DNA of 56,374 nucleotides, taken from contig JALVWQ010000012.1 of NCBI GenBank assembly GCA_027034975.1, forward strand, positions 1-56,374, in the 5' to 3' direction. The translations under genes were made by a program, and so were the position numbers. The stretch comes from Campylobacteraceae bacterium. GTDB taxonomy: Bacteria > Campylobacterota > Campylobacteria > Campylobacterales > Sulfurovaceae. Positions 1 through 8,377 of the stretch are shown piece after piece. How positions within the stretch are numbered: position 1 is the stretch's first letter; every line of letters begins with the position of its first letter. The notes below the pieces were generated by a model. The model was not told the origin of the DNA. It was given only the letters and a program-made list of their open reading frames with translations, and made no database searches.

Positions 1-2
1 AG

Positions 3-212
3 ACACTTCACGGCTGGTATACTTATGATAAAATAGCTACAATATCGTCTATTTTACTTCTTATAGGCTTTTTCTTTTATGCACAATATGAAGCAAAAAA
101 ATATAAACAGTGTACAAGTTGCCAAATTGGAAACCAAATAGGTATTATAATAAAAAGAATAATTGCTTTAGTTCCTTTAGCAATTGCATCCTATTTTATT
201 TTAGGAAGTTAG
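3..212 (+). CDS. C-terminal fragment of a small membrane protein (5' end outside window)
   Basis: An open frame runs from the window edge to a TAG at 210-212 and gives 69 residues. Two hydrophobic stretches (about residues 14-28 and 48-66) look like transmembrane helices. Between them lies a short polar loop with a CTSC motif (Cys-x-x-Cys), which could bind metal or form a disulfide. The family is not recognised from this fragment. The stop is only 3 nt before the next start, and the Shine-Dalgarno AGGAAG of the next gene lies inside this frame, so the two are probably one operon and translationally coupled. Confidence 0.6.
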   Translation, partial: TLHGWYTYDKIATISSILLLIGFFFYAQYEAKKYKQCTSCQIGNQIGIIIKRIIALVPLAIASYFILGS

Positions 213-215
213 AAT

Positions 216-1598
216 TTGCAAAAGCTAGATAAACTTATAAAAGAGAATCAAGGGAAAAACATTCTCTTTCTAGGAAAAGTGCTTCATTTTACCCAAGAAG
301 AGTTGCATAAATTTGCTATAAAACTTGGTGTAAATGCAGTATTTAAGTATAAAAATGAGAATCAAGATATTGCTTTTACCATTTTAAGTACACTTCTTAC
401 TCCCTTAGAAGAGCAAATCTCTTTTGAGCTCTACGAAAAAGGGATACCCGAAATTAAATTAGAGGAGTTCGAGAACTACTATGTCCAATCACTTAAACCA
501 AATAGCCTCTTGATGTCGTTGAAGCTCTCGAACAATCAAGAGCGACTCAAAAGACTCCTCAAGGTAAGTGCCTTTGATGATACAACATTTCTTAAGCTCT
601 TTACCCTCTACGACTGGGGCGATGAAGGGATCTTTGATAACGACGACAACCGCGATGTAACACTAAGCTTCATAAAACGCTTCTACCCCCACTTTAGCCA
701 CTTTAACCACCATGACATAGTCCACTCCCCTGCAACTATTTTAGAGATCGCTTTAACAAGCGAGAGTGCAGAGGTTTTACAAGCACTTAGTAAAATGCCA
801 AACTACAGAATAAATGCCAGAAAACAAGAGGAGTGGAAACCAAGAGAGCTTCGAGAGTTTATCGCTGTAAATCCAAATATCCCAAGCGATCTTATAGATA
901 ACTACTTAAACCTCAATGCTCCAAGGCTCGACACTCTCTTAGCCCAAAACAGTGCTCTAAACCCAGAGCAACAAGAGATAATTTTTCGTAGAGCTACAAA
1001 AAGTAGCTTACTAATGCTCTGCAAAAATCCAAACTTAGATAATAACCTCTTTATAACCCTTTTAAAAGAGGATAACGAAGTGGTTCAAGCACTTCTTGAA
1101 AACCAGAAGATCACAAAAGAGAGACTCAATACTATTCTTAAAACAAACAGCGACTCTCTCATCTTCTTAGCCCAAAATAGGGAGATTACTGATATAAAAG
1201 AGCAACTTCTCTTCCAAAATAGAGCGTTAGATTTTGCCTTAGCCGCTAACCCAGCACTAGAGGGCAGTGATTTAGAGAGTCTCTATACAAAATATGGTAG
1301 CGAAATCGCCGAAGAGCTCTGCAAAAACCCAAACCTAAGCAGCACCCTCATAGAGAAGTTCTACAAAGATGCAAACTATACCAAAAAAAAGGCTATCGCT
1401 GCCAATCCAAACACACCCCAAAATATTTTAGAAGAGCTCTTTAACTTAGACAACTTCGAGATAAACAGACATTTAGCACTAAACCCATCACTCAAAGATG
1501 AGTACCTTGACTACTTTAAGCTAGATAACGAACTTCTTAGAATCATGAGCAATAACCCAAAATTTTTACAAAAAGTCTCGAAAAAAGAGTATATTTAA
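216..1598 (+). CDS. LRV-type leucine-rich-repeat protein with a BRCT-like N-terminus
   Basis: A 460-residue protein of unknown function. The start is TTG at 216, supported by AGGAAG 7 nt upstream; no ATG lies close by. The N-terminal ~70 residues (GKxxxF, then a predicted helix and LGV) resemble a BRCT fold, though this is only an impression. The C-terminal ~250 residues repeat a unit of about 24 residues containing A-x-N-P-N/A-x-P/L followed by an L-x-x-L helix (FIAVNPNIP, LCKNPNL, LAANPAL, IAANPNTP, LALNPSL), the signature of the leucine-rich repeat variant (LRV) superhelix used for protein binding. No catalytic motif is visible. It is followed by a MoxR ATPase and a vWA protein on the same strand, so it may be the substrate adaptor of that pair (inference). 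Confidence 0.6.
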   Translation: MQKLDKLIKENQGKNILFLGKVLHFTQEELHKFAIKLGVNAVFKYKNENQDIAFTILSTLLTPLEEQISFELYEKGIPEIKLEEFENYYVQSLKPNSLLMSLKLSNNQERLKRLLKVSAFDDTTFLKLFTLYDWGDEGIFDNDDNRDVTLSFIKRFYPHFSHFNHHDIVHSPATILEIALTSESAEVLQALSKMPNYRINARKQEEWKPRELREFIAVNPNIPSDLIDNYLNLNAPRLDTLLAQNSALNPEQQEIIFRRATKSSLLMLCKNPNLDNNLFITLLKEDNEVVQALLENQKITKERLNTILKTNSDSLIFLAQNREITDIKEQLLFQNRALDFALAANPALEGSDLESLYTKYGSEIAEELCKNPNLSSTLIEKFYKDANYTKKKAIAANPNTPQNILEELFNLDNFEINRHLALNPSLKDEYLDYFKLDNELLRIMSNNPKFLQKVSKKEYI

Positions 1599-1617
1599 CA
1601 ATAGTTTAATTCTCAAC

Positions 1618-1626
1618 TGCTATATT
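1618..1626 (+). promoter_or_regulatory. Extended -10 promoter for the MoxR gene
   Basis: TGC followed by TATATT, an extended -10 element. The predicted transcription start is about 1633, which gives a leader of about 23 nt before the ATG at 1656. The same TGC-TATAAT-like pattern precedes several other genes here. No -35 is evident, as is common in Campylobacterota. Confidence 0.45.
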
Positions 1627-1655
1627 AAAGCAAATAGCTTTTCCAAAGGAAACAG

Positions 1656-2654
1656 ATGAAAGCAAACGAGTTAAAAGAGTCTCTCTCTAAATTAATAGAT
1701 GTAAAACTTCCAACCTTTATTTGGGGGAGTCCTGGAATTGGGAAGTCATCTATTGTAAAACAGATTGCACAAGAGAAAAATTTAGAGTTTATCGATCTAC
1801 GACTCTCATTGCTTGACCCAACAGATCTAAAGGGCATTCCATTTTTTGATAGCAACAATAACGAAGCCCTCTGGGCACAACCAAACTTTTTACCAAAAGA
1901 GCCAGCAAGCCAAGGTATTCTCTTTTTAGACGAAATCAACACAGCACCACCATCGGTGCAAGCAGCAGCCTATCAGTTAGTGCTCGATAGAAAAGTGGGA
2001 GATTACGAACTGCCAAAAGGGTGGGCAATAGTAGCAGCAGGAAATAGCGAGAGCGATAGAGGAGTCGTCTACCGTATGCCACCACCTCTTGCTAACCGCT
2101 TTATCCACCTAGAGATGGAGGTTAGCTTTGAAGATTGGAAGAGTTGGGCGTACCAAAAGAGCATAGAGCCAGCTATTATCGCCTTTCTCAATTTTGATAG
2201 TAGCAAACTCTTTAACTTCGACCCAAGCAGCAACGAGAAATCCTTTGCAACTCCAAGAAGCTGGGAGTATGTCGATAGAGTCTTAAAATCAAATATTCCA
2301 AAAGCAAGCGAATTAGAGGTACTCTCAGGTGCCATAGGCAAAGAGACAGCTGTTGGTTTTATTGGCTTTAAAAAGGTAATGCACCGCCTCCCAAATATCG
2401 AAGATATACTAGAAGGGAAAGAGGTAGAGCTAGAAGAGGATACCCAACTCCTCTTTGCTCTTATTTCTGCACTTGTTGCAAAGTTACAAGATGCCCCACA
2501 AGAAGCGATAGAGAATGCAATAAAGTTCTCTTTTAAACTTCCAAGTGAATTTTCGGTCATGCTTATTAAAGATATGCAACAAAATAGCATAGAATTAGAG
2601 GATACAGAGGCTTTCGAAGAGTGGGTAGAGCAATACGCCTATCTTTTGGAGTAG
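1656..2654 (+). CDS. MoxR-family AAA+ ATPase
   Basis: A 332-residue AAA+ ATPase of the MoxR type, a chaperone-like enzyme that usually works with a vWA-domain partner in assembling or remodelling proteins or metal centres. Walker A is GSPGIGKS (residues 23-30, Lys29), Walker B is LFLDE (88-92), and sensor 1 sits near AAGN (about residue 130). The C-terminal third is the helical lid. Length is normal for the family. The vWA gene starts 3 nt after its stop, so the pair is certainly co-transcribed, and the LRV protein lies just upstream. The substrate cannot be read from the sequence. Confidence 0.88.
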   Translation: MKANELKESLSKLIDVKLPTFIWGSPGIGKSSIVKQIAQEKNLEFIDLRLSLLDPTDLKGIPFFDSNNNEALWAQPNFLPKEPASQGILFLDEINTAPPSVQAAAYQLVLDRKVGDYELPKGWAIVAAGNSESDRGVVYRMPPPLANRFIHLEMEVSFEDWKSWAYQKSIEPAIIAFLNFDSSKLFNFDPSSNEKSFATPRSWEYVDRVLKSNIPKASELEVLSGAIGKETAVGFIGFKKVMHRLPNIEDILEGKEVELEEDTQLLFALISALVAKLQDAPQEAIENAIKFSFKLPSEFSVMLIKDMQQNSIELEDTEAFEEWVEQYAYLLE

Positions 2655-2657
2655 CAG

Positions 2658-3716
2658 ATGGATAAACTAGAGCAAGCAAAATCGAAACTACTCTTAGAGC
2701 ACCCATTCTTTGGATCGATTGCTACAAATCTAGAGCTCCAAGTCAATAACAATATCTTTGCCGTAAACTACAAAGGCGATACTTTAGAGTACAATAGCGA
2801 ATACTTCGATGCCCTCAAAATAGAAGAGATCGAGACAATCTTAGCCAACGCCGCGATGCAGCAAGCCCTCTACCACCAAGAGCGAAGCTCCAAGAGAGTC
2901 GAATCGCTCTGGAGAGAGGCAAGCGAATATGCCATCAATGCCATCTTAGCCCAAAACGGCTTTGTCATGCACCCACTTGCTAAATATAACGAAAGCTACC
3001 AAGGCTTATATGCTGAAGAGATATACCACCTTTTACTTAATGATTATCAACCACCAGAGCAAGAGGAGCAAGAGAAACCCCAAAAAGAGCAACTTATAGA
3101 GGATAGCGACTATAATCTCCTCTTAGAGCAGATAATCCAAAAAATCAAGCAGCAAGATAAACTCCCAAAAGGGATAGAGAGACTCTTAAAGAGTGCCAAA
3201 AAGAGCCAAATCTCTTGGCAAGAGCTGCTCTATCGCTACATAAATAGTCACGCTAAAATAGATTATAAGATGTTTCCAAGTAACAAAAAGCACCTCTATC
3301 GTGGGGTTGCCCTCCCATCAATAAATAGTGATGAATTAAAAATTGCCATAGCAATAGATACATCTGCCTCCATTAGCGAAGAGCAACTCAATAGCTTTTT
3401 AGGCGAAGTAGAAGCAATAATGCAAAACTTCCAACACTACCAAATAGAGCTTATAGAGTGCGACTACAAAATCCAAAACACAACACGCCTCGCCCCACTA
3501 GAACCAATAATAAGCAGCGCAACAGGCGGCGGCGGCACCGACTTTCGCCCAGTATTTGAATACCTAGAAAACCTAGGAGAAGATTTCAAATTCCTCCTCT
3601 ACTTCAGCGACGCAGATGGAGTCTTCCCAAAACAAGAACCAAATATCGAAACCTTATGGGTCTTAACAAAAGAGGTAAGCACACCTTTTGGAGAAAAGAT
3701 AATTTTAGAGCAGTAA
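2658..3716 (+). CDS. vWA-domain protein with DUF2201-like putative metallopeptidase N-domain
   Basis: A 352-residue partner of the upstream MoxR ATPase. Residues 10-130 match the DUF2201-type N-terminal domain (helix with R-x3-W-x2-A-x2-YAIN, residues 80-94). Residues 228-345 form a von Willebrand A domain with a full MIDAS: D234-x-S236-x-S238, T294-D295 in a Gly-rich loop, and D318 in FSDADG. The middle (130-175) is charged and Gln/Glu-rich, probably a flexible linker. In relatives the N-domain carries an HE-x3-H-like zinc motif; here only one His (H73) remains in AAMQQALYH, so peptidase activity is doubtful. The MIDAS suggests Mg2+-dependent ligand binding switched by the ATPase. Confidence 0.8.
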   Translation: MDKLEQAKSKLLLEHPFFGSIATNLELQVNNNIFAVNYKGDTLEYNSEYFDALKIEEIETILANAAMQQALYHQERSSKRVESLWREASEYAINAILAQNGFVMHPLAKYNESYQGLYAEEIYHLLLNDYQPPEQEEQEKPQKEQLIEDSDYNLLLEQIIQKIKQQDKLPKGIERLLKSAKKSQISWQELLYRYINSHAKIDYKMFPSNKKHLYRGVALPSINSDELKIAIAIDTSASISEEQLNSFLGEVEAIMQNFQHYQIELIECDYKIQNTTRLAPLEPIISSATGGGGTDFRPVFEYLENLGEDFKFLLYFSDADGVFPKQEPNIETLWVLTKEVSTPFGEKIILEQ

Positions 3717-3749
3717 AATTATCTTTTGAAGTATAATAGAATTTTTGTA

Positions 3750-5024
3750 CTACTCCAAAACCCACTTAAAAAACGGTATTATCTCAACTTCTATTCCATC
3801 TACATCAAAACTATCTTCATAATCTGCAGTAACTATTACACCCCTATTTTGTCCAAATGCTCTGCAAGCATTAAGTAAGCCTTTTAATTCTCTTTTTTTA
3901 GTGGTCTCTTCGCTTATATCCCAACTTACTTGAAGTGGCAAGTTATCTTTACTGGTTACTATAAAATCGCATTCACTATTTGTTGTTGTATGGTAGTAAA
4001 TCTCTTCGCCTCTTCTTTTTAACTCTAAAAAGACCATATTCTCTAGTGCTTTTCCCATATTTTTAGAAAACGAAAACTCTATTGCATTCACGAGCCCAGT
4101 ATCTATGGCATAGACTTTCTTTTCGCCTAATTCTGTAACCTTATTAGTGTATTTGTGTAGAACGTGAACTAAAAATATCGCCTGAATATACTCTAAATAG
4201 TCATAGAGCGAGTTTTTTCCTATCTTAATACCGTTGCTTTTGAGTTCATTATATATCTTATTTATCGAAACTTCTTTTGTAGAAGAGGCTATAATTCTCT
4301 TTAAAAAAAACTTTAATGCAGTAATATTGCCAATTTTATACCGCTCTATTAAATCTTTATAGATCATCACATTAAAATACTCTTGCAATACTTTAATATG
4401 ATACCTCTTATCTAAAAATACCAACTCCGGAAACCCACCATCTTGCAAATAGTTCAAAAATTCACTCTTAATCTTGGCAAGTTCATTGAACCCATAAAGC
4501 TCTATTGGAACTTTTTTAAAATGCAAATACTCTTTAAAGGAGAGCGGATAAATAGTGAAGCTCAAACTCCTACCACGAAGGGACGAAGCAATCTCGCTAC
4601 TTAAAAGTTTAGCATTACTCCCTGTTATAAAAATATTTATAGTAACACTATCGTAAATTCGACGGACAAACTTCTCCCAGCCATCAATATTTTGTATCTC
4701 ATCAAAAAATAGATAAGAGTTACTCAAATCCAAATTGGGATACAACTCTTTATAACTTTGCAAAATTAAATCTAGTTCATCAACTTTTAAATCGAGTCTC
4801 TCATCTTCAAAGTTGATAAAAACAATCTGCTCTTTTGCAACACTCTCTTGCAATCTATTTATAACATCATACAAAATATAAGTTTTTCCACTCCGCCTTG
4901 CCCCAATAAGTGTAATAATCTTACCTGAATCTATAGGTAGCTCTATATCCCTACTTATAACATCAAACTTTTGAGCCAAATGAAAACTTCTAATAACCTG
5001 TTTTATCAATTCTTTCTTTTTCAT
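3750..5024 (-). CDS. AAA ATPase with C-terminal DUF4143 domain
   Basis: A 424-residue protein of the ATP-binding AAA_14/DUF4143 type. Walker A is GARRSGKT (41-48) and Walker B lies in LFFDEIQ (about 103-109). TGSNAKLLS (about 135) is the sensor region, and SLRGRSLSFTIYPLSFKEY is the family's conserved stretch. The C-terminal half (about 200-370) is DUF4143, with a restriction-endonuclease-like region (DFIVTSKDNLPLQVSWD). Members are widespread, often sporadic and of unknown function; some are encoded with toxin-antitoxin or defence genes. It stands alone, convergent with the vWA gene (33 bp gap). The promoter appears to leave no 5' leader. Sporadic distribution suggests transfer, but this is inference. 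Confidence 0.8.
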   Translation of the reverse strand: MKKKELIKQVIRSFHLAQKFDVISRDIELPIDSGKIITLIGARRSGKTYILYDVINRLQESVAKEQIVFINFEDERLDLKVDELDLILQSYKELYPNLDLSNSYLFFDEIQNIDGWEKFVRRIYDSVTINIFITGSNAKLLSSEIASSLRGRSLSFTIYPLSFKEYLHFKKVPIELYGFNELAKIKSEFLNYLQDGGFPELVFLDKRYHIKVLQEYFNVMIYKDLIERYKIGNITALKFFLKRIIASSTKEVSINKIYNELKSNGIKIGKNSLYDYLEYIQAIFLVHVLHKYTNKVTELGEKKVYAIDTGLVNAIEFSFSKNMGKALENMVFLELKRRGEEIYYHTTTNSECDFIVTSKDNLPLQVSWDISEETTKKRELKGLLNACRAFGQNRGVIVTADYEDSFDVDGIEVEIIPFFKWVLE

Positions 5025-5030
5025 AAAGAA

Positions 5031-5039
5031 AGAATAGCA
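5031..5039 (-). promoter_or_regulatory. Extended -10 element placing the transcription start on the ATG (leaderless)
   Basis: On the minus strand TGC is followed by TATTCT, then six pyrimidines, then the ATG at 5024. If the last T of the hexamer is -7, then +1 is the A of the start codon. No Shine-Dalgarno is present in the six bases between. Confidence 0.45.
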
Positions 5040-5162
5040 TATTTTTTCCTTTTTGTAAAGAAGATATTCGAAATTTCTTCTCTCAAAGAGAGTAAAATTT
5101 GGATTATCTAAAAGTGAAACTTAAGTTAGTGGTGTAGAGAATATTGTATATAGTAGCAACAA

Positions 5163-5180
5163 TCCGACCTAAAGGTCGGA
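5163..5180 (-). terminator. Palindromic hairpin downstream of aspC
   Basis: A perfect 8-base inverted repeat, TCCGACCT with AGGTCGGA, with 2 nt between. It lies 11 nt after the aspC stop on the minus strand. The bases after it on that strand (TTGTTGC) are only weakly U-rich, so it may be a terminator or an mRNA 3'-end stabiliser. Confidence 0.4.
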
Positions 5181-5191
5181 ACTTTCAAGTT

Positions 5192-6367
5192 TTACGCGTT
5201 TCTTAGCTTTTTAACGAACTTTTCGATTCTACGAATGCCCTCTTGAATTGTGACCATATCTGTAGCAAAAGAGAATCTAAAGTATCCCTCTTTTCCAAAA
5301 CCAATGCCTGGAACTACTGCAACACCATAGTTTTCAAGAAGGTCTTTACAAAACTGCATAGAGTCCATTGTAATATCTTTAATATTTACAAAGAGATAAA
5401 ATGCACCTTGTGGGCGTAATACGCTGATTCCATCTATTGCATTAAATAGTTTTACTGCCTCTTCTGCACGGACTTCGAAAGCCTCTCTCATTCGTTCGAT
5501 ATCGTCATCTACTGTTCCATCGAGTGCTACAATAGAGGCTTTTTGTGTAATAGAGTTGATATTTGAAGTGCTCTGAGACTGTAAAGAGATCATCTTCTTT
5601 ACAAGCTCTCGATTTGCACTTGCAAGATACCCCATTCGCCAACCAGTCATTGCTACCGATTTACTTAAACCATTTACTGTAATTGTTCTTTTGAACATAT
5701 CTTCACTAATCGAAGCAGTAGAGACAAATTTTGCACCATCAAAAACAAGCTTTTCGTACATCTCATCGCTTACTACCCAGATATCACTTCCTTCTAAAAC
5801 CTTTGCTAATCGCTCAAGCTCCCCTTGTGAATATACAGAGCCTGTAGGATTTGATGGAGAGGTTAAGATAATCATCTTTGTCTTCTCTGTAATCGCATCT
5901 TCTAGCTCTGCCGCTGTCATCTTAAAGCCGTTTCGCTCATCTGTATCTACAATTACTGGCTTTGCCCCTGCAAATTTTACTAACTCTGGATAGGTTACCC
6001 AATAGGGAGCTGGGATAATCACCTCATCACCCTCATCTAGGAGTGCTTGTGTAATATTAAAGAGTGACTGCTTTGCACCATTACTTACAATAATTTGATC
6101 TCTACTGTACTTTAAGCCATTATCTCGCTCTAACTTAGCGGCGATTGCATCTAATAGCTCTGGAATACCTGCAACTGCTGTATAGCGAGTAAAGCCGTGG
6201 TTGATAGCATCGATTGCTGCCTCTTTTATCTTTGTAGGCGTATCAAAATCTGGCTCTCCAGCAGAAAAACTGATAACATTTTTTCCTGCAGCTTTTAGCT
6301 CTCTTGCTTTGGTTGAGATCTCAATTGTCATCGAGGGTTCAAGAACCTCTATTCTCTTTGAAAACAT
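5192..6367 (-). CDS. aspC: Aspartate aminotransferase (class I, PLP-dependent)
   Basis: A 391-residue fold-type I aminotransferase, probably of the Ib subgroup, interconverting aspartate + 2-oxoglutarate with oxaloacetate + glutamate in the cytoplasm. Visible landmarks are SAGEPDFDTP near the N-terminus (35-44), PSNPTG (171-176), the PLP-ring aspartate in SDEMYE (D201), the Schiff-base lysine in NGLSKSVAMTGWRMGY (K236), and the substrate-binding arginine in FRFSFA near residue 375. Length is normal. It lies 42 bp after hisS on the same strand and is probably co-transcribed with it. Exact amino-acid preference (Asp, or a wider prephenate-type range) cannot be settled from motifs. Confidence 0.9.
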   Translation of the reverse strand: MFSKRIEVLEPSMTIEISTKARELKAAGKNVISFSAGEPDFDTPTKIKEAAIDAINHGFTRYTAVAGIPELLDAIAAKLERDNGLKYSRDQIIVSNGAKQSLFNITQALLDEGDEVIIPAPYWVTYPELVKFAGAKPVIVDTDERNGFKMTAAELEDAITEKTKMIILTSPSNPTGSVYSQGELERLAKVLEGSDIWVVSDEMYEKLVFDGAKFVSTASISEDMFKRTITVNGLSKSVAMTGWRMGYLASANRELVKKMISLQSQSTSNINSITQKASIVALDGTVDDDIERMREAFEVRAEEAVKLFNAIDGISVLRPQGAFYLFVNIKDITMDSMQFCKDLLENYGVAVVPGIGFGKEGYFRFSFATDMVTIQEGIRRIEKFVKKLRNA

Positions 6368-6409
6368 ATACTACCCTTCTCTTTACTGAAATTTACTAAT
6401 TATACAAAA

Positions 6410-7639
6410 CTAGAGCTTGTTTCTCTTTAAAAACTGCTCTTGTGGTAGAGTATCCTCTACTTTTTCTACTAAATCTTTTACCCAGAGTGTACCATTTTGT
6501 AACTCATCTTCACCTATTACCATACAGTAACGAGCGTTCATTTTATCGGCCGCTTTTAGGTGGGCTTTGAGCTTGCGAGGCGTGTACTCTACTGTTACAG
6601 TTTCACTCATCTTGAGAGCTTTCGCTATTGCAATTGCATAATCTAATGCCTCACTATCCATTACACCGATATAGTATCCACTCTTCTGCTCCTCGGGGAG
6701 AGAAATTAAATCCATCACTCGCTCTATTCCAATTGCAAAACCGATTGCCGGTGTTGGTTTACCATCTAAGAACTCTACCAATCTATCGTAACGACCACCA
6801 CCAGCAATGGCACTCTGTGCACCTATATCGCTACTGACAAACTCGAATGCTGTTTTATTATAGTAGTCTAACCCACGCACCAAATTGCTATTAACCTTAT
6901 ACTCAATACCATTTTGCTCTAGCAAACTTTTAAGCTTCGTAAAATCGCTCTCGCAACTACTGCATAGAGAACCTGTAATCTTAGGTGCATCTACTAACTG
7001 CTCTTTACAGTGAGGGTTTTTACAATCTAAAACTCTAATTGGATTTGTTGTAATTCTTCGATTACAATCCTCGCAGAGCTTCTCTTTTTTCTTCTCTAAA
7101 AACTCAACTAGACTCTCTCTATACTGTGGCATACACTCTTGACAACCGAGTGAATTTATCTCTAACGCATACTTTATATTTAAAGCGTCAAAAATTGCTG
7201 CTATAAGCTCGATTATTGTGTAATCTTCGTAAACACTCGCTTCGCCAAAGCTCTCGCATCCAAATTGGTGAAACTCTCTTAATCGCCCCTTTTGTGGCCG
7301 CTCATAACGAAACATTGGGCCATAATAGAAAAACTTAAATTTACCTTGTTGTCTATCGAGCTTATTACTAATAAAGAAGCGAACAACCCCAGCCGTTCCC
7401 TCTGGACGCATACAGACATCGTTGCTGCCCTTATCGATAAATTGATACATCTCTTTATTAACAATATCACTGCTTTCACCGACAGAGCGTTTAAAGAGTG
7501 CCGTATCTTCTAAAATTGGAGTCTCGACATACGAATACCCATACCTTTTTGCAACAGTTGCAGCCTTCTCTATAAAATACTGAAACTTTGCCGCATCCTC
7601 AAATGCTAAATCTTTCATACCTCGAAGTGGCTTTATCAT
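6410..7639 (-). CDS. hisS: Histidine--tRNA ligase
   Basis: A 409-residue class II aminoacyl-tRNA synthetase charging tRNA-His. Motif 2 is in FYYGPMFRYERPQKGRLREFHQ (about 104-125). The histidine-specific HisA motifs LVRGLDYYN and AGGGRYD are present around 258-287, followed by motif 3 GFAIGIER (about 302-309) and a C-terminal anticodon-binding domain. The intact HisA motifs show that this is a true synthetase and not the HisZ paralogue. A Cys-rich insertion (LCEDCNRR, LDCKNPHCK, LCSSC) in the middle is common in the family. The heptad repeat element lies immediately upstream, between tmk and this gene. Confidence 0.96.
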   Translation of the reverse strand: MIKPLRGMKDLAFEDAAKFQYFIEKAATVAKRYGYSYVETPILEDTALFKRSVGESSDIVNKEMYQFIDKGSNDVCMRPEGTAGVVRFFISNKLDRQQGKFKFFYYGPMFRYERPQKGRLREFHQFGCESFGEASVYEDYTIIELIAAIFDALNIKYALEINSLGCQECMPQYRESLVEFLEKKKEKLCEDCNRRITTNPIRVLDCKNPHCKEQLVDAPKITGSLCSSCESDFTKLKSLLEQNGIEYKVNSNLVRGLDYYNKTAFEFVSSDIGAQSAIAGGGRYDRLVEFLDGKPTPAIGFAIGIERVMDLISLPEEQKSGYYIGVMDSEALDYAIAIAKALKMSETVTVEYTPRKLKAHLKAADKMNARYCMVIGEDELQNGTLWVKDLVEKVEDTLPQEQFLKRNKL

Positions 7640-7655
7640 GTTTTTACCTTTGGTA

Positions 7656-7780
7656 AGCTTAGAGCTAAGGGCTTAGAGCTAACAAGGTAGCATCGCTATT
7701 TTTTTGTGGCAAAGCCACAAATTTTAGAACGCGGCACAGCCGTACAATTAGCTCTACACTCTCTACTCTAAGCTCTCAGC
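7656..7780. repeat. Heptad-arm intergenic repeat, copy A
   Basis: The left arm has three heptads of the TTAGAGC type; the right arm has four of the GCTCTAA type. Between them are a perfect hairpin of 7 bp with an AAA triloop at 7704-7720 (TTGTGGC / GCCACAA) and a second GC-rich fold (GCGGCACAGCCGT). It occupies most of the tmk-hisS spacer. The minus-strand RNA of the main hairpin has no U-run after it, so it is not a standard terminator for tmk. Confidence 0.75.
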
Positions 7781-7803
7781 TTTTTTATCTGGAATTATAG
7801 CAG

Positions 7804-8376
7804 TTACTTACTAATATACTCTATAATTTTTTTATGGATTAGCTCTCTATCCTCTCGTGCATCAATGAGGATATAGTCTAACTCCATTCTTTTGGCTACT
7901 TTTTTCATATTCTCTTGAATGGTTAAGAGGTACTCGTACCCTCTTGCTTCGATTTTATCTTGCTCTCTCTGCCCTACTCTCTCTACAAGAGCCTCTTTTG
8001 TTATCTCAAAGAGTACAATCTTTTGCGGCAGTTGATCATCTAGAGTAAACTTATTGAGCTCTATTAAGAAGTCTAAATTAAAGCCAGCACTCATAGCGTA
8101 CGCTATGCCCGAGAGGAATCCTCTATCAGAGACAATCAGTTTGTCCATATTGGGTTTTATTACCTCACTATAGTGCTCTGCCCTATCGGCTAAAAAGAGG
8201 AGGAGCTCTGCTTTGGGAGACTTTATCTCGCTATGGAGCAGTAGCTCTCTAGCCTTAACCCCAAACTCTGTGCCTCCAGGCTCTTTTGTTACTACAATAT
8301 CTTCTCTTATCTTTTTTAGCAACTCAATTTGTGTTGTCTTTCCGCACCCATCGATACCTTCGAAAATTATATACAT
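7804..8376 (-). CDS. tmk: Thymidylate kinase
   Basis: A 190-residue kinase converting dTMP to dTDP with ATP, a cytoplasmic step of dTTP synthesis. The P-loop is EGIDGCGKTT (6-15), the DRG motif lies in SDRGFLSG (about 84), and a lid region with Arg/Glu (VERVGQREQDKIE) is present. Slightly shorter than the E. coli enzyme but normal for Campylobacterota. It follows coaD by 1 nt and ubiX-coaD by the same spacing, so ubiX-coaD-tmk is one operon. Confidence 0.93.
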   Translation of the reverse strand: MYIIFEGIDGCGKTTQIELLKKIREDIVVTKEPGGTEFGVKARELLLHSEIKSPKAELLLFLADRAEHYSEVIKPNMDKLIVSDRGFLSGIAYAMSAGFNLDFLIELNKFTLDDQLPQKIVLFEITKEALVERVGQREQDKIEARGYEYLLTIQENMKKVAKRMELDYILIDAREDRELIHKKIIEYISK

Positions 8377-8377
8377 T

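Noticed and set aside
2069-2590. A 173-codon frame antisense to the MoxR gene
   Set aside because: Shadow of a clear AAA+ gene; composition is Ser/Leu/Phe-rich and no motif is present.
3750-5024. DUF4143 ATPase as a member of a defence island
   Set aside because: No restriction, toxin or phage-defence neighbour is visible; the flanking genes are a MoxR-vWA pair and aspC.
6410-7639. hisS read as hisZ, the partner of short HisG
   Set aside because: Both HisRS-specific motifs and the anticodon-binding domain are intact.
7704-7720. Copy A hairpin as the intrinsic terminator of tmk
   Set aside because: On the transcribed strand the stem is followed by A residues, not a U-run.
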